Shown: positions 12,551 to 27,500 of the stretch, piece by piece | Position numbering within the stretch: the first letter of the stretch is position 1 | How the letters are laid out: each line of letters starts with the position of its first letter | DNA from: Hyposmocoma kahamanoa | Taxonomy: Eukaryota > Arthropoda > Insecta > Lepidoptera > Cosmopterigidae | DNA length: 64,000 bases | Assembly: GCF_003589595.1 (NCBI RefSeq) | Contig: NW_020655740.1 | Coordinates: forward strand, 111,648-175,647 | Reading direction: 5' to 3' | The notes under the pieces: model-generated | What the model was told of the DNA's origin: nothing | The model's input: the letters and a program-made list of their open reading frames with translations, nothing else | Database searches by the model: none | Made by a program: the position numbers and the translations under genes

Positions 12551-15500
12551 GAGAGTGTGTGTATGAAATACATGTTTGTTAAGGTTGTAAAACATAAATA
12601 ATAAATAACGCACACACTCAACATAGCCCCGCACTTGGGAAACCCTGTGTCGCGGGTGCCATGGACACACACATAGACCACCACAAATTACATCCAAACT
12701 CACGAGAGAAATAATTGTGGGCCATACAACTATTTCTCCCGGCCCGGGAATCGAACCTGGGACCTCTGCGTGGCAGTCCGGCATGGTAACCGTTAGGCCA
12801 CTGAGGCAGTTAAAATAAGTGCAGCACCTATTAGATACTGCGATTATTGCTGAAATTCCATCGCCTTTGACTCAAAACTCATATAGTAACTAATCTTACT
12901 GCAGTTTAAGTACTACATTGTACTAAGTTACTGAAGTTTCACTTCCTGCATTACATGGGAATTTTGATACGTGAGAGAGCCAAGTATAGATCTTGTTTTG
13001 GTGTTAACGACTATGTTTTAACTCAACTTCATCAAAAATGCGAGTTTAGTGCACTTTCTAATAGGACGGCAGAATAGGTATTAATGGCACTGTAGTTTCA
13101 ACGATATGCTAACAGAGTAAAGTTGAAATTATATTAACAATCCAGAATTTGTTATATCTATTTAAATTTGAAACTACGACCAATCAACATCAAGGTTTTG
13201 TAGTGTTTCAAATTAAAAATGTGTGAGTTTTGGCGACATCGGTTCTCATAGTAATCGAGGCTTATAGCACTTCCATTGTTTTCTTTCTTCCGTTTTCCTA
13301 ACTCTGGCCGACACCAGCTTACTGATAAGAAAAAGAACACATTCCGCGGGTTTTAGAGTGGCCACATAACATTTAGTTCCAGATTTTTCTTACCAATAGC
13401 GTTTAGAAAGACTTGCGTGTACGAAACGACTCCGAAATCGCGTGAGTATAGTCAGACAAAAAACACCCCTCTTAATAAACAGAGCCGAAATGAACGTTGC
13501 GACCGTTAGCAGACGAAAAAAATAGATGAATACATAGAAGGGGTCCTTTTGTTAGTTCGCCAACGGGTTAGCCCCCAACGGCAACAGGGAAAAATATCGA
13601 TCCAAAAAAAAAAGTTGCCACCCCAATTTTGGTTATGCACCACCCCGAGATAACACTATTGGTTTTTATGTTTGAAAAAATAAATGTGGGGTGGAGACCG
13701 TACCCTGGTGCAGGTAAAAAAAATATGTATATATTAAATGACAAATGGGCTTTATTAACATGTGTTTGTTGTGCCTTTATATAGGCAGAAACGTAATGGA
13801 AGACGCTATTTGAAAGGTCCTTATAGTCGAGTACATGTAGCGTACTAAGAATAGGTACGAGATTATTGCATACAATACTTTTTCTACGAATAAATAAAAT
13901 CATGAAACAGAACATTTGAACCCATTTATTATGGTAGACAAAGGTTTCACCATACAGCCTCTTCATATATTCAGATTATAGCCAAACAAACGTTGCAAAA
14001 CAAAAAACCAGAGATAGAAAACTGAAACTCATTATAATTCTGTGTACAGGACTTTAATGTAATTTTTCAGTTACCATACACAATAGAATTTTGGATCAGA
14101 ACTAAAAAGAGCGCCTATATGATAGGGTTTATGAAATTATAATTGACAGATTAAAATACTGGAGTAGAAAAAAGGCTTAATGATGATTTACAGATTTACA
14201 CGCCGGAGGACTGTCCCACTGTTTAATAATATTTATTGTCAACCGAAATTAGGCAAATATACACCATTCACTCATCCAGTCCCCGTTCGCGTGTACTCTG
14301 CCTAGGTGGTTCACTACAAAAAATCAACTCCTAACCTGTTTGTACTGTAAAAAACGACATTTCAAGTCTTGTAAATTTATATAAACACATACGACCGTCC
14401 TTGTTGCTTTTTGTACTAAAATAATGTTCAATTGCGCACATTTATAACAATATGATTCTATTGATAGGTATTATGTTTAAAAGTCATTATCGCTAAAAAT
14501 TAATTTGTTTATGATAAGGACCGCAGTGTGGTTCTCACACGACTTTTCAAATATCACACGAGAGCTTAAAAAAAAACAGAAAAAATTAAGCCATCTGCCT
14601 ATAACAAGATCCTGAGAACAATTTCTTCATTACGTTTTTTTGTAACGCAGTTTGTTTAAAAAAAAGTGTTTCTCACTGCAGCAATGACCAAAAAATACAT
14701 TATCATATCCTTTTCTAGTACAAAAAATCGCCACTACAACATATGCAAATTACTGAACGCTTTTTAACTTGGCGAGGGTAAGAGGGTCGCCGCGTCGGCA
14801 ACCACGCCAACTGCATTGTCCCTTTTTTTAATTCACAATTGTACGCACACTAAAAAGTGGTCACGAAACGGGTTTTGCATATTCATAATCTGTTGTTTTT
14901 TTGTCAAATCGGTACATTCAACATTTGCGCTGAAGGTTTAAATAGAACTTAACTTACAATAAGAGCTCCTTGTGGAAGGGCACGTCCAGGGAATACTGGC
15001 ACCATATCTATTTATGCCTCTATTGAGTTTCATAATCATGACGTGACGGTGGCTGAACGAGACTTAAGAGCTCCCGGATCCGAATCCCGGAGGGATAAAT
15101 TTGAGAAACGAAATTTTCTAAAATGGTTCTGGTCTGGTTGTTCCGTGTAGTGGTAGGTGGATTTGGCATTAAAAAAATAATTCCCAAATTTGAGATCAGA
15201 TTACCCCACCTGTGCATGCTCTCCTTGCTTCGGTCGATTTGAATCGGCAACCTATTCAGAGACTTCCAAGTATGCCAAGATAGATCATGCCCAGGTGGGA
15301 GGGTAACTTAGATAACTATATTATACTATCTGCTAACATATATTAAATACTAAAACCAGAGCTATAACATTAAATGGATGAAATTGTGTACCACATTAGA
15401 TGAGGTAGCTTCCAGTTGTTTCCCCCAACCGATATATTTATTTTTAGTACATTATTTTGCAGAAAGAAAAATCCCTCGATTTTTATGCTAAAATGATCCT

Positions 15501-18500
15501 TGAAGCTATTATTAAAGCAACCGAAAAAAACAATAATCCCCCGATTATGAAACTCCGGGCAGACATAAAGGGTAGCACAGTTAACATTCATCGATTTATG
15601 TAGGCATGGTTAGTGGAATTACCCCTCAGATCTGTGGGTAGCGTGGGGAGCTTTTGTTTTCAATTTACTGAGCTCTCTTTATACCTATCTTTTTGTATGA
15701 CCTATGCTTGTTTAATACAAGGGGTAGGTTGCCTGTGAAAAGTTTCGATTAAAGTATAGGCAATTTATGTATTTATTTATTTATGACAGTGGAACTTTTC
15801 AGTTTTGTTCAGTCTCAATGACATGAAGAAATTACGAATAATAATTCTAATTCTTAGGTTTTCGAGATTGTTACATATAGGAAATGAAACTATTTTTCCG
15901 GATTTAAATCGCGTATATTTGTTTTTTCAAACAAACCGACGTTTCGGGCCCTTTACAGACCCCATGGTCACGGTTGACTCAGTCAACAGTGATTTAAATC
16001 CGGAAAAATAGTTTCATTTCCTATAATAAGTTTATTAATTTTTTTTTGTGAATTTTCTCTATTAGTTTGTTGTAATTATTAATACAAAGATTTGACTCTT
16101 AGAAAACATTGCTACGATCCGACTGGACTCGAGGCAAAGTCTTTAGTAAATCGTGGCAGACGCATTGACAACTAAGACACGGAACGAACCAACGAACTTT
16201 ACGAATTTTTCTATGTGCTTGTTGCAGATTGTTAACAACTTTTTGCCGTGACGCCATCTGTGAATAATCTATGGAAGTTTTTCTTCATTACGCTAGGTAT
16301 TTTTGCAGCTACTAGCGGCTGAATAGACATGTCGTTTCTAAGAGCGATGGCCTGGTATTCGGCCGGATCGAATGAATTTTTCTCAGTGTTCGATCTTTGT
16401 ATTAATAATTATAACAAACTAGTGGAGTAATTTCTCAAAATAACATTATGATAGCCAAATAAACTTCAAATTAAAATTCCCTAATACTTTATCCATTAAC
16501 AAGTCGCATAATTTCATCTTCGCATAATTTAATGGGCGCATAGTTTAATCTCATCGGATACTCTATTGTAAATTCTAATACACACAATAAATAAATAAAT
16601 ATTAGACAACATTACATACGTTGCTCTGATCTCAAAGTATGCGGCTAAAGCACTTGTGTTATGGAAATCGGAAACAACGACGGTACGACAAACACCCAGA
16701 CCCGAGGCTGTATAGAAAGTTAGATTTCTACATTGACCCAGAGATGGCGACTCCATGAAAACTGGTGTGTAAGCTACTCGGCCAAGGAGGTCGTCGGAAA
16801 CAGTTTTGATTATATTTCTCCATCTTAGGTACTTCAATGAAAGTAGTCTATTAGCGCGTTTCTGCATCCGATACGTATCCGAATCCGAGACTACATAAAT
16901 CTAGAAAATTCGGACCCACTTCGGATATCGCTTGTGTACTAAGTCCGATTCGCATCTCTCGGAACCTGGGGTCTACTCTCGATTTCCGTCTGACATCCGT
17001 CCGAAACAATTACTGTCAAATAAGTAATATTCGACAAAATTAAAAGACAAGTATCAAGTATGGAGCTTCATTTGCATCACGCGCCTTTTCATTTGGTCGA
17101 GTATTGCTTATTTGGCAGTAATTGTTTCGGACGGCTGTCAGACGGAGATCGAGAGAAGACCGTAGTGCGTAAACGCTCTTAGGGTTGTTGTAATTTCGAA
17201 GGTTTATATCAATATTTTTGATAAAAAAATGTAAATTGCTTGTTACAAAAATGCTGGCCTCATATATTATTTAGTTATGATTAATATTGTACTTCTCGAG
17301 AAGTTTATTTCTTGGCCGTACGCGTCTGTAAAGATTGCGCCGTTGTGATTAGTTTACGGGAACCCATGTTAATAAAATGCAAGGAAATTGGCTGCGCTGG
17401 TGTTGATCCTTTTTTATGTGTGCATTGGAAATGATTCTTTTACGGGTTAGTGTTACGTTGCTATATACGTTTTTACATTTGATTATCATTTCCTAAGTTT
17501 AAAATTTACATTAAAAGTGTTTTAATTGAAACGTCTGCGTACTAGATAAAGATGCATAGAAAAACGATATGAGTCTAGATTCCACACAATTATGATTCAA
17601 AGTGTATTCCATAGCATTTAAGTTTCTTTGAAAAGAGCAATACCCAGAGTTTCTTGTTCGTTGTTTTCAGGGCAGTCAACAAAGTTACGAGCAATAGATA
17701 AAAAATGACGTTTTCAAGTGTAAATTTATTTTAATTTACGATTACAAACATTTAGTCCGATAAAGAGACAATATGATTGAATTAATTATTACTTTATCCT
17801 GGCAATCCGTACAAAGTACACAAAGATGAATTTCCATGACAAAATACAGTCATCTAATTACCTACTCGGTTACCGCAATGCAGCAAACACACGTGCAGGA
17901 ACACCGTGCGAAAGCTTACCTAATTCACTCATACGATCGTAATTAGGACGACGAAGCCAAACGCCCTAAAGCATCTTGAAAAAAAAAAATCCGCTCCCCT
18001 ACGAGCTCGGTTGAACAAAACGTAATCTCAATAATTCCTTTTGCGGATAAACAAAAACATCCCATTGTCGTACCAAATTTGAATAAGTAGACGCAATGAT
18101 AAAAAGAACCGTTCCCAGAGTAAAAAAGGCGCTAATGACAGAGTGCGCATAGAAAACAAAGATGCGGGATGTGTTCGTGCATGCGATTAGTTTTTTAGCA
18201 CTTGCACCGAGATTGATATGCGTAATACTGTCTCCATTTATGAATATTAATGGGCCGTTGTACAGGTTGTATGCTAACGATCGAAAAAGTCTTTGAATTT
18301 TTTTAAACGCTTCCGTGCGAATTTTGCGTCCGTACGTCTTAGGAGAAAAAAATATTTTGCCGCGCTCCGCCATGACTCTCAATCGCTTGCTAGAAAAAAC
18401 GTCTTTGTTTTATGAAAGTTAATGATATCGGAAAAAAGTACCAGAATTCTAATCCCACATGACTTCCGTCGGTAACAAAAAACGACAAAAGACAATGACT

Positions 18501-21500
18501 GGTCGATTTGCATACGAGATTAAGGGCATAAAAAACTTTAGGTACGTTTTGACTTTTTCTATTGAAAGTGAGATTCGGATTAGAGCGGGCAGGTGGCGGT
18601 GGCCACTTTTTCTAGTAATTAATCAGGACGCATCTGGTGGGTAATTACGGACCGGGCGGCGGCTGAAGGGTTAATCAAACATAATAAAGAAATTAGAGCG
18701 TCCTAACACCGACATGTGTTTCGACTTTTGTTCTTCTTATCGAGTTTGATTGGTATTAGTCATCGAACTGTAATTAATGCTGAAGCTTCGATTTTAAAAT
18801 CAGGCGGGAAATGACGAAACGTCACTTTGTGACTGACGACGACAGAAATGTATAATAATATATTTCGTCGCCTTACATTCTCAAACACGTATCTTAAAGC
18901 ACACACATTTCCTTCGTATTCACACACAAATTAAAGCTCTTGATAAGATATTTAATTCACATGGAAAGCTTTGTCATCTCCTTAATAATCACTCTTTATA
19001 AGATGCGAGTTTGAAAAAGTGAAGCATCGATTTGTCTATTATTATCATTGACTTACAATTATATGGACGTCGGGACCGCGCTAAAAAGTGTCCGAACTTA
19101 TAGGGTGTTAAAATCGTATACAGAGCGTCATTGACGCTTTAGTCTTCGTTTGTTCGACTGACAGCGAAGCAAGCAAAATTAGACAGTACTGCGATGACAT
19201 TACAATTTAAATTCAACGGTTTAGCTTTTTCATATTCCTTTACATGTCACTACGTTTAAATAGGTTGACTTGGGACATTTTTTTCGTGGTTCATTTATTT
19301 GTAAGTAAATGATTATTATGTTTTGTTTTTATTATTTGTTTAATTACTATAATTGCATAATTCGACCGTGAATTTTCCTAAAATGTATAAACGAAAAATG
19401 TAGAAACAGATTGAGGTGTAATAAATAGCAATAAGATTGTTAAAGAGTGATGAGTTTGGTTATATCAGAAATTGAAATAGAACAAGGATATAAATTTATA
19501 AAGCTATTGTGAAGAGGACAACATAGTGTAATTGGTCACAGACAAAGGGAACAAGCGTTTCGTGTTTATTACTAGAAGTATACAACATAATGCTACAACG
19601 AGAATCGAACCTGCCATCCAATCGTTTCCAAGGTTTATGTACAAACAAAACATACCAAGAAGCAATTGATTGACAATCAGGAATGAACGAGAATGAAAGA
19701 ATGAATGAGAATGGACCGGGAATCTTGTGGAGAAACCTAGATACATTAGTAATATAAAATATCAATAAAAATGTCATAACACCTGCTGTTCACATTACAA
19801 TAAGAGAAAGTAGCTCTCGGTGAGTATATCAAAATATTTTTAATTAGCAGTAGAGCTCCTTGTGAGAGAAGTACTGCCATTCACCCATTTCTGCCGCTAA
19901 GCAGTAATGAGAGCATTACTAGGTTTCGGGTTTGATTGGAAAGTTTGCTGGTGAAATTTCAGGAACATGCCACTTTTGAACTTATGTCTCAGGGTGAGGG
20001 TCATAGTGGCAATGCCCCTCGGATCTTTGCGATTTAATTCTGTACGTAGACGTAGTATCGCTTACCACCAGGCGCACGACTGTTCCCCGCGTAAATAAAA
20101 TGTGTCGTTAAAAACTGGGGTTTACCTTAATTGCCTCCACGGTCGAACGGTTACCATATTGGTTTGCCACGAAATATTTCTATGATCTATATTTATTTCT
20201 CTCGTGAATTTGAGTGGACTTTGTGGTTGTCAATATGTGTCCGTGGCACCCACAATACAGTGTGCGTTGTTTGTTATCTATTATTTGCCTTACAAAAGAT
20301 TAATGAAAAATTTGATTTATTTATAATATCAAGTGACAGGACGAACAAGTCGTGCGCCTGATGGTGAGCTACACGCCTGTCTATAACAGTTGCAGTGCCA
20401 CTCAGAGCTTATAAATCGCAAAGATCTTAAGGGCACTACGCCTATCACCCTGAGATATAAGTTGACAAGTTCCATGTCCCTTCAAACCAGGAACCCAGCA
20501 ATGCTGACATTATTGGTTGGCGGCAAAAATAGATAAGGTGGCAGTACTTCCCTGAACGAGCTCTTTCACAAAGAAATAAGCACTCCCATTGAAATATAAA
20601 AGAAAAAGAATTTAATTAAATTTTTATTGAATTGATATTCAATTATTTTTTGTGAAATTACTCCACTAGTTTGTTATAATTATTAATACAAAGATCGAAC
20701 ACTCAGAAAAAATACTCAGAAAAAATTCCTTCGTTTCGGTCGGATTCGAACCGACGTCCTCTTGCATACCGTGCCAGACGCTATCTATACCAACTAAGCA
20801 ACGGAACGAACCAAACCAACGGACCTCACGAATTCTTCTATGTGCTTGCGTCGTGTCTTTGTACTTGGTCTTTCAACGACTTTTGTTAAAAAGTAATTTG
20901 TTATTAATAATTTTACAACTTGTAAAATACATATCACACAGTCAATTAGAAATAATTAAAAACACTAGAAACGCCAAAAAATACAAGACTTATTGAAATG
21001 GAACTAATTGAAAAAGCCACATAAGAGCTCTCGCCCGAGGCGCCACTTAGCCCGTTTACACATGTTCTCATTACGACACAAACATTTAATTGCCGCCCGA
21101 GGATCCTGCAGTTAGCACCTCACCCGCGTCACTTTTTATCTAAAAACAGTTTTTCGAATAAAATAACAACTGGAAATCGTTTGCCAGTGACCACCCCACG
21201 CTGTGAAGGGGTTAAGTTTGGAAGCTAGGGTTGCTTCTTGAGTGTTTTAATGAAAATGTATTTACTTGTGCTAGAAGCGCGGAACAAAAAAAAAAATGGA
21301 ATTGCCTTAAGCCCCATCTGAACCGCAGTCGCCTAAACTCACACTCTCTTAATTTGAAACACTACAAAATCTTTATATTGGTTGGTCGTAGTTTCAAATT
21401 AAAAAAGAAATAAAAAATCATGAACTGTTAATATAATTTAAACCTGTTGACAATTCGTTGAAAGTTCATATTATCAAATACCCATTGCAAGTTACAACAT

Positions 21501-24500
21501 TTTGATTTAATATTGAAATTTCAATCAATGTTCTGCCATCTAGCGGTTAACAGCTGACCGACGACGAATTCGAGATATTCATTTAATTCTCCAAAAAAAG
21601 CAACCATATCGCAGCGGTATAAGTATCACTTAACAAAAAAATGATTACGGTAAACAGAAAATGGAAAATTTATTGAAATTAAAAAAGACTTAATGATGCT
21701 ATGAAACATCGTTATTGTACTCCAAAAGAGCGAAGTTAGGCATTTTGCTACGATTTTCAAGGTTTTGACACGACGATGGCGTACAAAGCGGAAATGGCGG
21801 ACTGAGCTCGAGTTTGTGGAACTCCGCGAACTGTTGGGACACGTGTCACACAAACTAAGCACTTCTACTGTATTTATTGTTCTATGGCCAGAAGCCATAA
21901 CATAAACTCTTTTAGCCGCTCACGCGATGCGCTCATCCTACTGCAAAATGGCGGCTATTTGGTTTCGCAAATTAGAAAACGATTCAGTTTAAATACAAGT
22001 TTTTAAAAATAAAAATTATTATTCTGCATTGCTAAATAAATACCCTCCGTACTACAACAAAAACATCTCAAATAAAATGCAGTAAAAAGCACAAATGAAA
22101 TTTTTGGTGTACTTGGGTAAATATGATAATATTCCGTTTGAGTGGTTCTAATGTTTACCATGAAATTACTCCGTAAAGTATAGTTCATAAACATTTATGT
22201 TCAGGGTAAACTTAAAAAACGCTACTTACGGTATGTTTTCAATAAATAAACACCGAAATCACTAGCCCAAACAATAACGCACACGATTGTCGTGACATAT
22301 TTTTGAAGTTGTTTATTTTTTTTAAATGACAGACCCAGGCATTAAAAACATTATGGTTTGCTAGAGTAGTTACCGAAATAGCAATTAGTATTAGTTCTTT
22401 TACCTGTTATAACTTCGATATCGGATAAATCGGTATAAAATCATCACTGGCACCTCTAGGTGTGGTATGCGTCTACGGCTGCATGTATCGCGTGAGCGGG
22501 TAGGAGAATCTTTCTTGCCAAATGATCTTTGAGCCTCGGGAGATATATTTAGTGAAAAGGAATAACGGACAATTGAGAAAAGGTCTCAATCGGAGTTAAA
22601 AGTGAGAAGAAAAAGAAACCCTAACTTTTATTTCCCCAACCCTATTCCCCGCGCCATCTGTCTGCCGCAACCCTTCGTCCGCTTGTTTACACTCAATGCT
22701 ATTGAATACATAATAGGTAGGTATGTGTATATTGCATCATCGCGGGGTTAAACGCTACCTAAGACTTATATCACAGTTATAACGTAAAATATAGTTAGTA
22801 CGCAAAATGTGTTTTGTTCTTATTAGCGCCGGTGGCGTTGTGAAATTGGCCATACTAAATTGCGAAATATTTTACTCAGTCGCTTGTGACAACTGTCAAC
22901 TGTAAACTTATGGTACAGGCACGGTAGTACAGCGGTATACGCACACGTACAGTTACTTCCCACAGCTGTACATTGACGATGGCGTCATACCCCTCTCCTA
23001 ACGTAAATGATGCTCCGTATTACCCGCCATTTGCAAAGTAGTTTAGTATAATTTTCTAAAGTGGACTTGCTTCGGAGTCACTCGAGAGTTATAAAAACAT
23101 TTTGACTACCTCGGTTTTTTTTTAAAGACGTGGCCACTCAGAGCTTTAAAACGCAAAGATCTAAGGGACACCGGTCACCCTGAGACATAAATTGACAAAT
23201 CCCATGTGCTGGAATTTCACCAGCCCCTTCTTCCCTTCTAAATCGGAACATAGTAATGCTCGCATTGGCACTTGGCGGCAGAAAAAGGGCTCTTTCACAA
23301 GGGGCGCTACTGCTATTTATTGCTATTCGGTAGTCTAACGGTTTATCGGCCAATTAAAACTTAAAATATAATTTGTAGACCGTCTGTTACTTGTAAAATA
23401 AAGGTATATTCATACCACCATGCTACCATGCCGGACTGCCACGCAGAGGTTCCAGGTTCGATTCCCGGGCCGGGAGAATTATGGCCTACATATATTTCTC
23501 TCGTGAGTTTGGGTGTAATTTGTGGTTATCTATGTGTTTGTCCATGGCACCCGTGACACGGGGTTTCCATAGTGCGGGGCTATGTTGAGTTGAGTGTATT
23601 GTAATATAGTTATTTCTAGTAATTTTGTATTGAAAAGTTACGTAAATATTTGTTATAAAAGATTATTTAATTTTATTTTTATTCGATGTAATTGTGTTTG
23701 GACTATATTTTGTTTTTCTTAGTTAATACTTTTTGGTTTTATATTATTGTTTTATTAACGATTGAATTATATTTATTTTATTTTATTTTTATTTATTTAT
23801 ATTCCATTTAAGTTATAGACTAACATAATACAAAATAATAAAATAAATCACAATTTATTATGAAGTGAACACGAAACAAATCTTTGTTCTATATATAAAC
23901 AGAGGTTGAAATAAAGTATATTTTATTTTTCAATATTATATTTAATAATTTCAAATGTTTACGATTGATCAATTGTTATGCTTTTAAAAATATTTTTTTG
24001 TCAAAGTCAAGTTCAAATATCTGCCGTACTAACTAGAACGCTAAGTGACAAATGGTCCAAATAATCGTTTTAAATAGCAAAAAATAGTACACAACATTCT
24101 CTTTTAAAGCAGTTAAAATTAGTTAACGTGCTCGACTTATCGGAACTTACCCTAGAGATGCATAGCTGTAATATCATTAAACAATTTCATTATTCTAAAA
24201 CTGGGCTATGGTTTTTTATGATATCCCAAAAAAAAACTGTTTTTCACTTACGTACAGACATTGACTTACAAATAAATGGACGACGGGTCTAATACAAAAA
24301 CCACGAAAAAAATGTCCCAAGTCAACCTATTCGAAATTTAAATTGTTATGTCATCGCAGTATCGCGCTGTCAGTAGAACAAATGAAGACTAAAGCGGAGT
24401 GTCGCGCTCTGTATACGATTTTAGCGCCTTACAAGTGCGGACACTTTTTAGCGCGGACCCGACGTCCATATAATTGTAAGTCAATGCGTACAGACGTAAA

Positions 24501-27500
24501 TATACATTTATTCCATAGGTAAAATGTTTACACTTGAAAGCGTCATTTTTTAAGCTACTATTCGTTCTCTGTGCTGACTTCCCTGAAAAGAACGAACAAG
24601 AAACTCAAGGGATTGCTCTTTTCAAATAAACTTAAATGCTATTAAGTACATTTTGAATTATATTTGTGTAGAATCTAGACTCATGACGTCCTTCCATACA
24701 TGTCTGTCTACCACATAGTATTCAATTATGTAATATGACTTGTCAATTAAAATACTTTTAATGTAAGTTTTAAACTTAGGAAATGATAATGTTAATAAAT
24801 GCTCCGGAATCTTATTGTAAAAACGTATACAGTTCCCCACAAAAGAATCGTTTACCCTAGTGAAACAAAATCGTGGTACCACGAGTTTGGACTTAGTTCT
24901 AAGGTTAAAACTATGGATATCTTCCTTCTTAATGAAATTTTGTATATTTTTACTTAATAAAAGAGACTATTGATTCAACCTGAGCTCGAGAAAACTTTGT
25001 TGTTGATACTAAGTAGCGCAGTGCCATAAGAAGAAGTTGGGGCGCCAATTGTAACGCTTCACACGTGCTAATCCTTCTTGATAATTTCAGGAGACGAAAA
25101 GTTAAAGCTCACGAACCTCACAAACCAGTTTTCTATTCCACGTCGCAACGCCAGACACAAGTAACTATCGTCTTTTTAAAATCAAAAAGTTCAGAACTAA
25201 CGTTGGGTACAATGCTATTTTGAACCGAGTTTGCCGAGAGTACAATAATTCTCATAAAACATGTACCTAAACATAGATTAACTGACTTAGATTTGTTTTC
25301 GTTGTCATTAAATAAATACAAAACTTTATTGTATAAATGGTCAGACTAAAGGTACCATAACTTTACAGTTCAATTTAGCATGTTTACTTATTGGTTTTGT
25401 TTTATCCATCTATTTGTTTGTAGTGTAACATACAAAAAATGCTTTTGACACGAGCTTCTGATATGTGCATGCTGTATTTGCCTATTATTGGGTTTACACT
25501 CGAATATTTTATGTAATGTTATTGTTTGTTCATGTACAATAGTGTATTTCTGTTGGCAAATCTAATAGATAAATAAATAATAGCAGATTTTCAAACCATA
25601 TTTGTATTGCAAAAACGAGCGATTCGTTCTGTGTACCGTCTAGGTTCTCGGGTATCTCTCAGAGAAAAGTTTAAGGAGACTGGTATCATGACTGTGGCAT
25701 CACAGTACATTTACTCAAATATTTTATATGCTCGTAAACATATACATAATTTCAATAAGAAAGAAGATATCCATAATATTAACCTTAGAGCAAAGTCCAA
25801 ACTCATGGTACCACGATTTCGTTTAACCAAGGTAAACAACTCTTTTATGGGGAACTGTATACGTTTTTACAATAAGATTCCGGAGCATATATTAAGTTTA
25901 TCATTTCCTAAGTTTAAAAACTACATTAAAAATATTTTGATCGAAAAATCATATTACAAAGTTGAAGACTACGTGTTAGATAAAGATGTATGGAAAGACG
26001 ACATGGCTCCAGAATCCACACAAATTTGATTCAAAGTGTATTTCATAGCATTTAAGTCTATTTGAAAAGAGCAATCCCTGGAGTTTCTTGCTCGTTCTTC
26101 TCAGGGAGGTCAGCGTAGTGAACGAGCAGTAGCTTAACTGTGACGTTTTCAAGTGTAAATTTATTTTACCTATGGAATAAATAATCTTTGACTTTGACTT
26201 TGACTTTGAATAGAACCTATTTATATCTTTTTTTATGACACTTCTAGCCAATGTCAATGTCATTGATTGGTCGTAGCTTCTTTTCAACTAATAACTCGTT
26301 ATCATTCCCATGCCACGAGCTATGTCTCCCCATACAGTGATACTGCATTGATTGCAAAGTAGACTAACCAGACCGGCGCGGTCCGAACACATCTGTCCAC
26401 ATCCTCTCATTATACACCAGTCCGGAACATAAAAAATCATAATATCACAGGGGTCACTTATTCCCACCAAGCGCACCTTACGGACAGCGAAAACAATCCG
26501 AACCCTTCCGCGTTTTTTTCCTCCAACAGAGTAAGGAGGCCCGTCCATTCAGTCTGTTCCGTGAGAATATCAAACACTATAGACAAAAACTGAGGCGGGC
26601 CTGTAAAAAATTTAAATAGGGTCGAGAGTGGACAGTTGCGGTGGAGTCAATAAGAATTATTACTTACGAATAAGTAATAAATGGCCGGAGATTATCTGGG
26701 AAAGTTTTATTGCCTTTGTATAGCTCTTGTTCTCGAGTTTTTTTAGGCGACACGTTCAATTTAGAGGTCTGGTGGTAAACAAAATGCTTATACATAGTTA
26801 CAGTGCATCACAAATATCTGAGGGACACTGCCTGTACTCATCACCCTGACACATAAGTTGACAACTCGCATATGCCTGCAGTTTTATCGACGCACTTACC
26901 CTTCAATAAAAGTTTGACGTTTCAACATTAAGGAAATGTTAATCTGACTGAAATGTTGATTCTGATTGAGTTGTTGGCACTGTGGTGTTAGACGAGATTT
27001 TTTTTATGATATGTTCTCCACAAAACGGAGTCCCTTTGAGCTGATTCCGAGTTTTCGTGATATATGCATACCGATAGCCTACCGTCTCCAACCTATTTGG
27101 ACTGGACCTGGATTGGACCTGTCGTCCATATTAATTTCGGCAGATACATTAAATCCATGGCCAAAACTGCAGCCAGGAAGCTTGTCATCCTTTCAGTGAG
27201 GCATTACTTCACACCGCACAGCAAACACAAGTCCGGTCGTGTATGGAGTACTGCTGTAAGTTATGGGATGGCTCTACTAAATACGAACTGGCCACCTTGG
27301 ACTCTATCGACAAACGTGGCAAGAGAATAGCATAACTAGCTGCAGAACCTTGAACGCCGCCGCAAAGTTGCCTGCTAAGTGTGCGATGGAATTGCATAAC
27401 TTGATTCCGCCTTCCCCTTTCCATCGGGGGACTAGGCTTAGCTCGTGGGCTGGGATTCCACCCCTATGTTGTAGATATTCCAAGAATATTCGCACGAAGC

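Larger units (their letters stand above)
11940..13250 (-). repeat. Repeat F copy, split by about 1 kb of inserted sequence
   Basis: 11940-12090 and 13095-13250 are the inverse of the two halves of 21320-21610. Shared words include CTGCCATCTAGCGGTTAA, AATTTGAAACACTACAAAA and GGTCGTAGTTTCAAATT. The middle (about 12095-13095) is absent from the other copy and holds a TTTA microsatellite, a GT run and SINE-B. Confidence 0.65.

Noticed and set aside
12449..12784. 111-codon ORF on the minus strand
   Set aside because: Entirely SINE-B plus a GT microsatellite. The THTHTHTH run is the microsatellite translated.
13568..13966. 132-codon minus-strand ORF
   Set aside because: Hydrophobic, no family signature, no splice sites in phase with nab, in AT-rich intron; probably chance.
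16529..16867. 112-codon minus-strand ORF
   Set aside because: No recognised motif and no context. A start like MQKRANR resembles a LINE motif, but the following residues do not continue that match.
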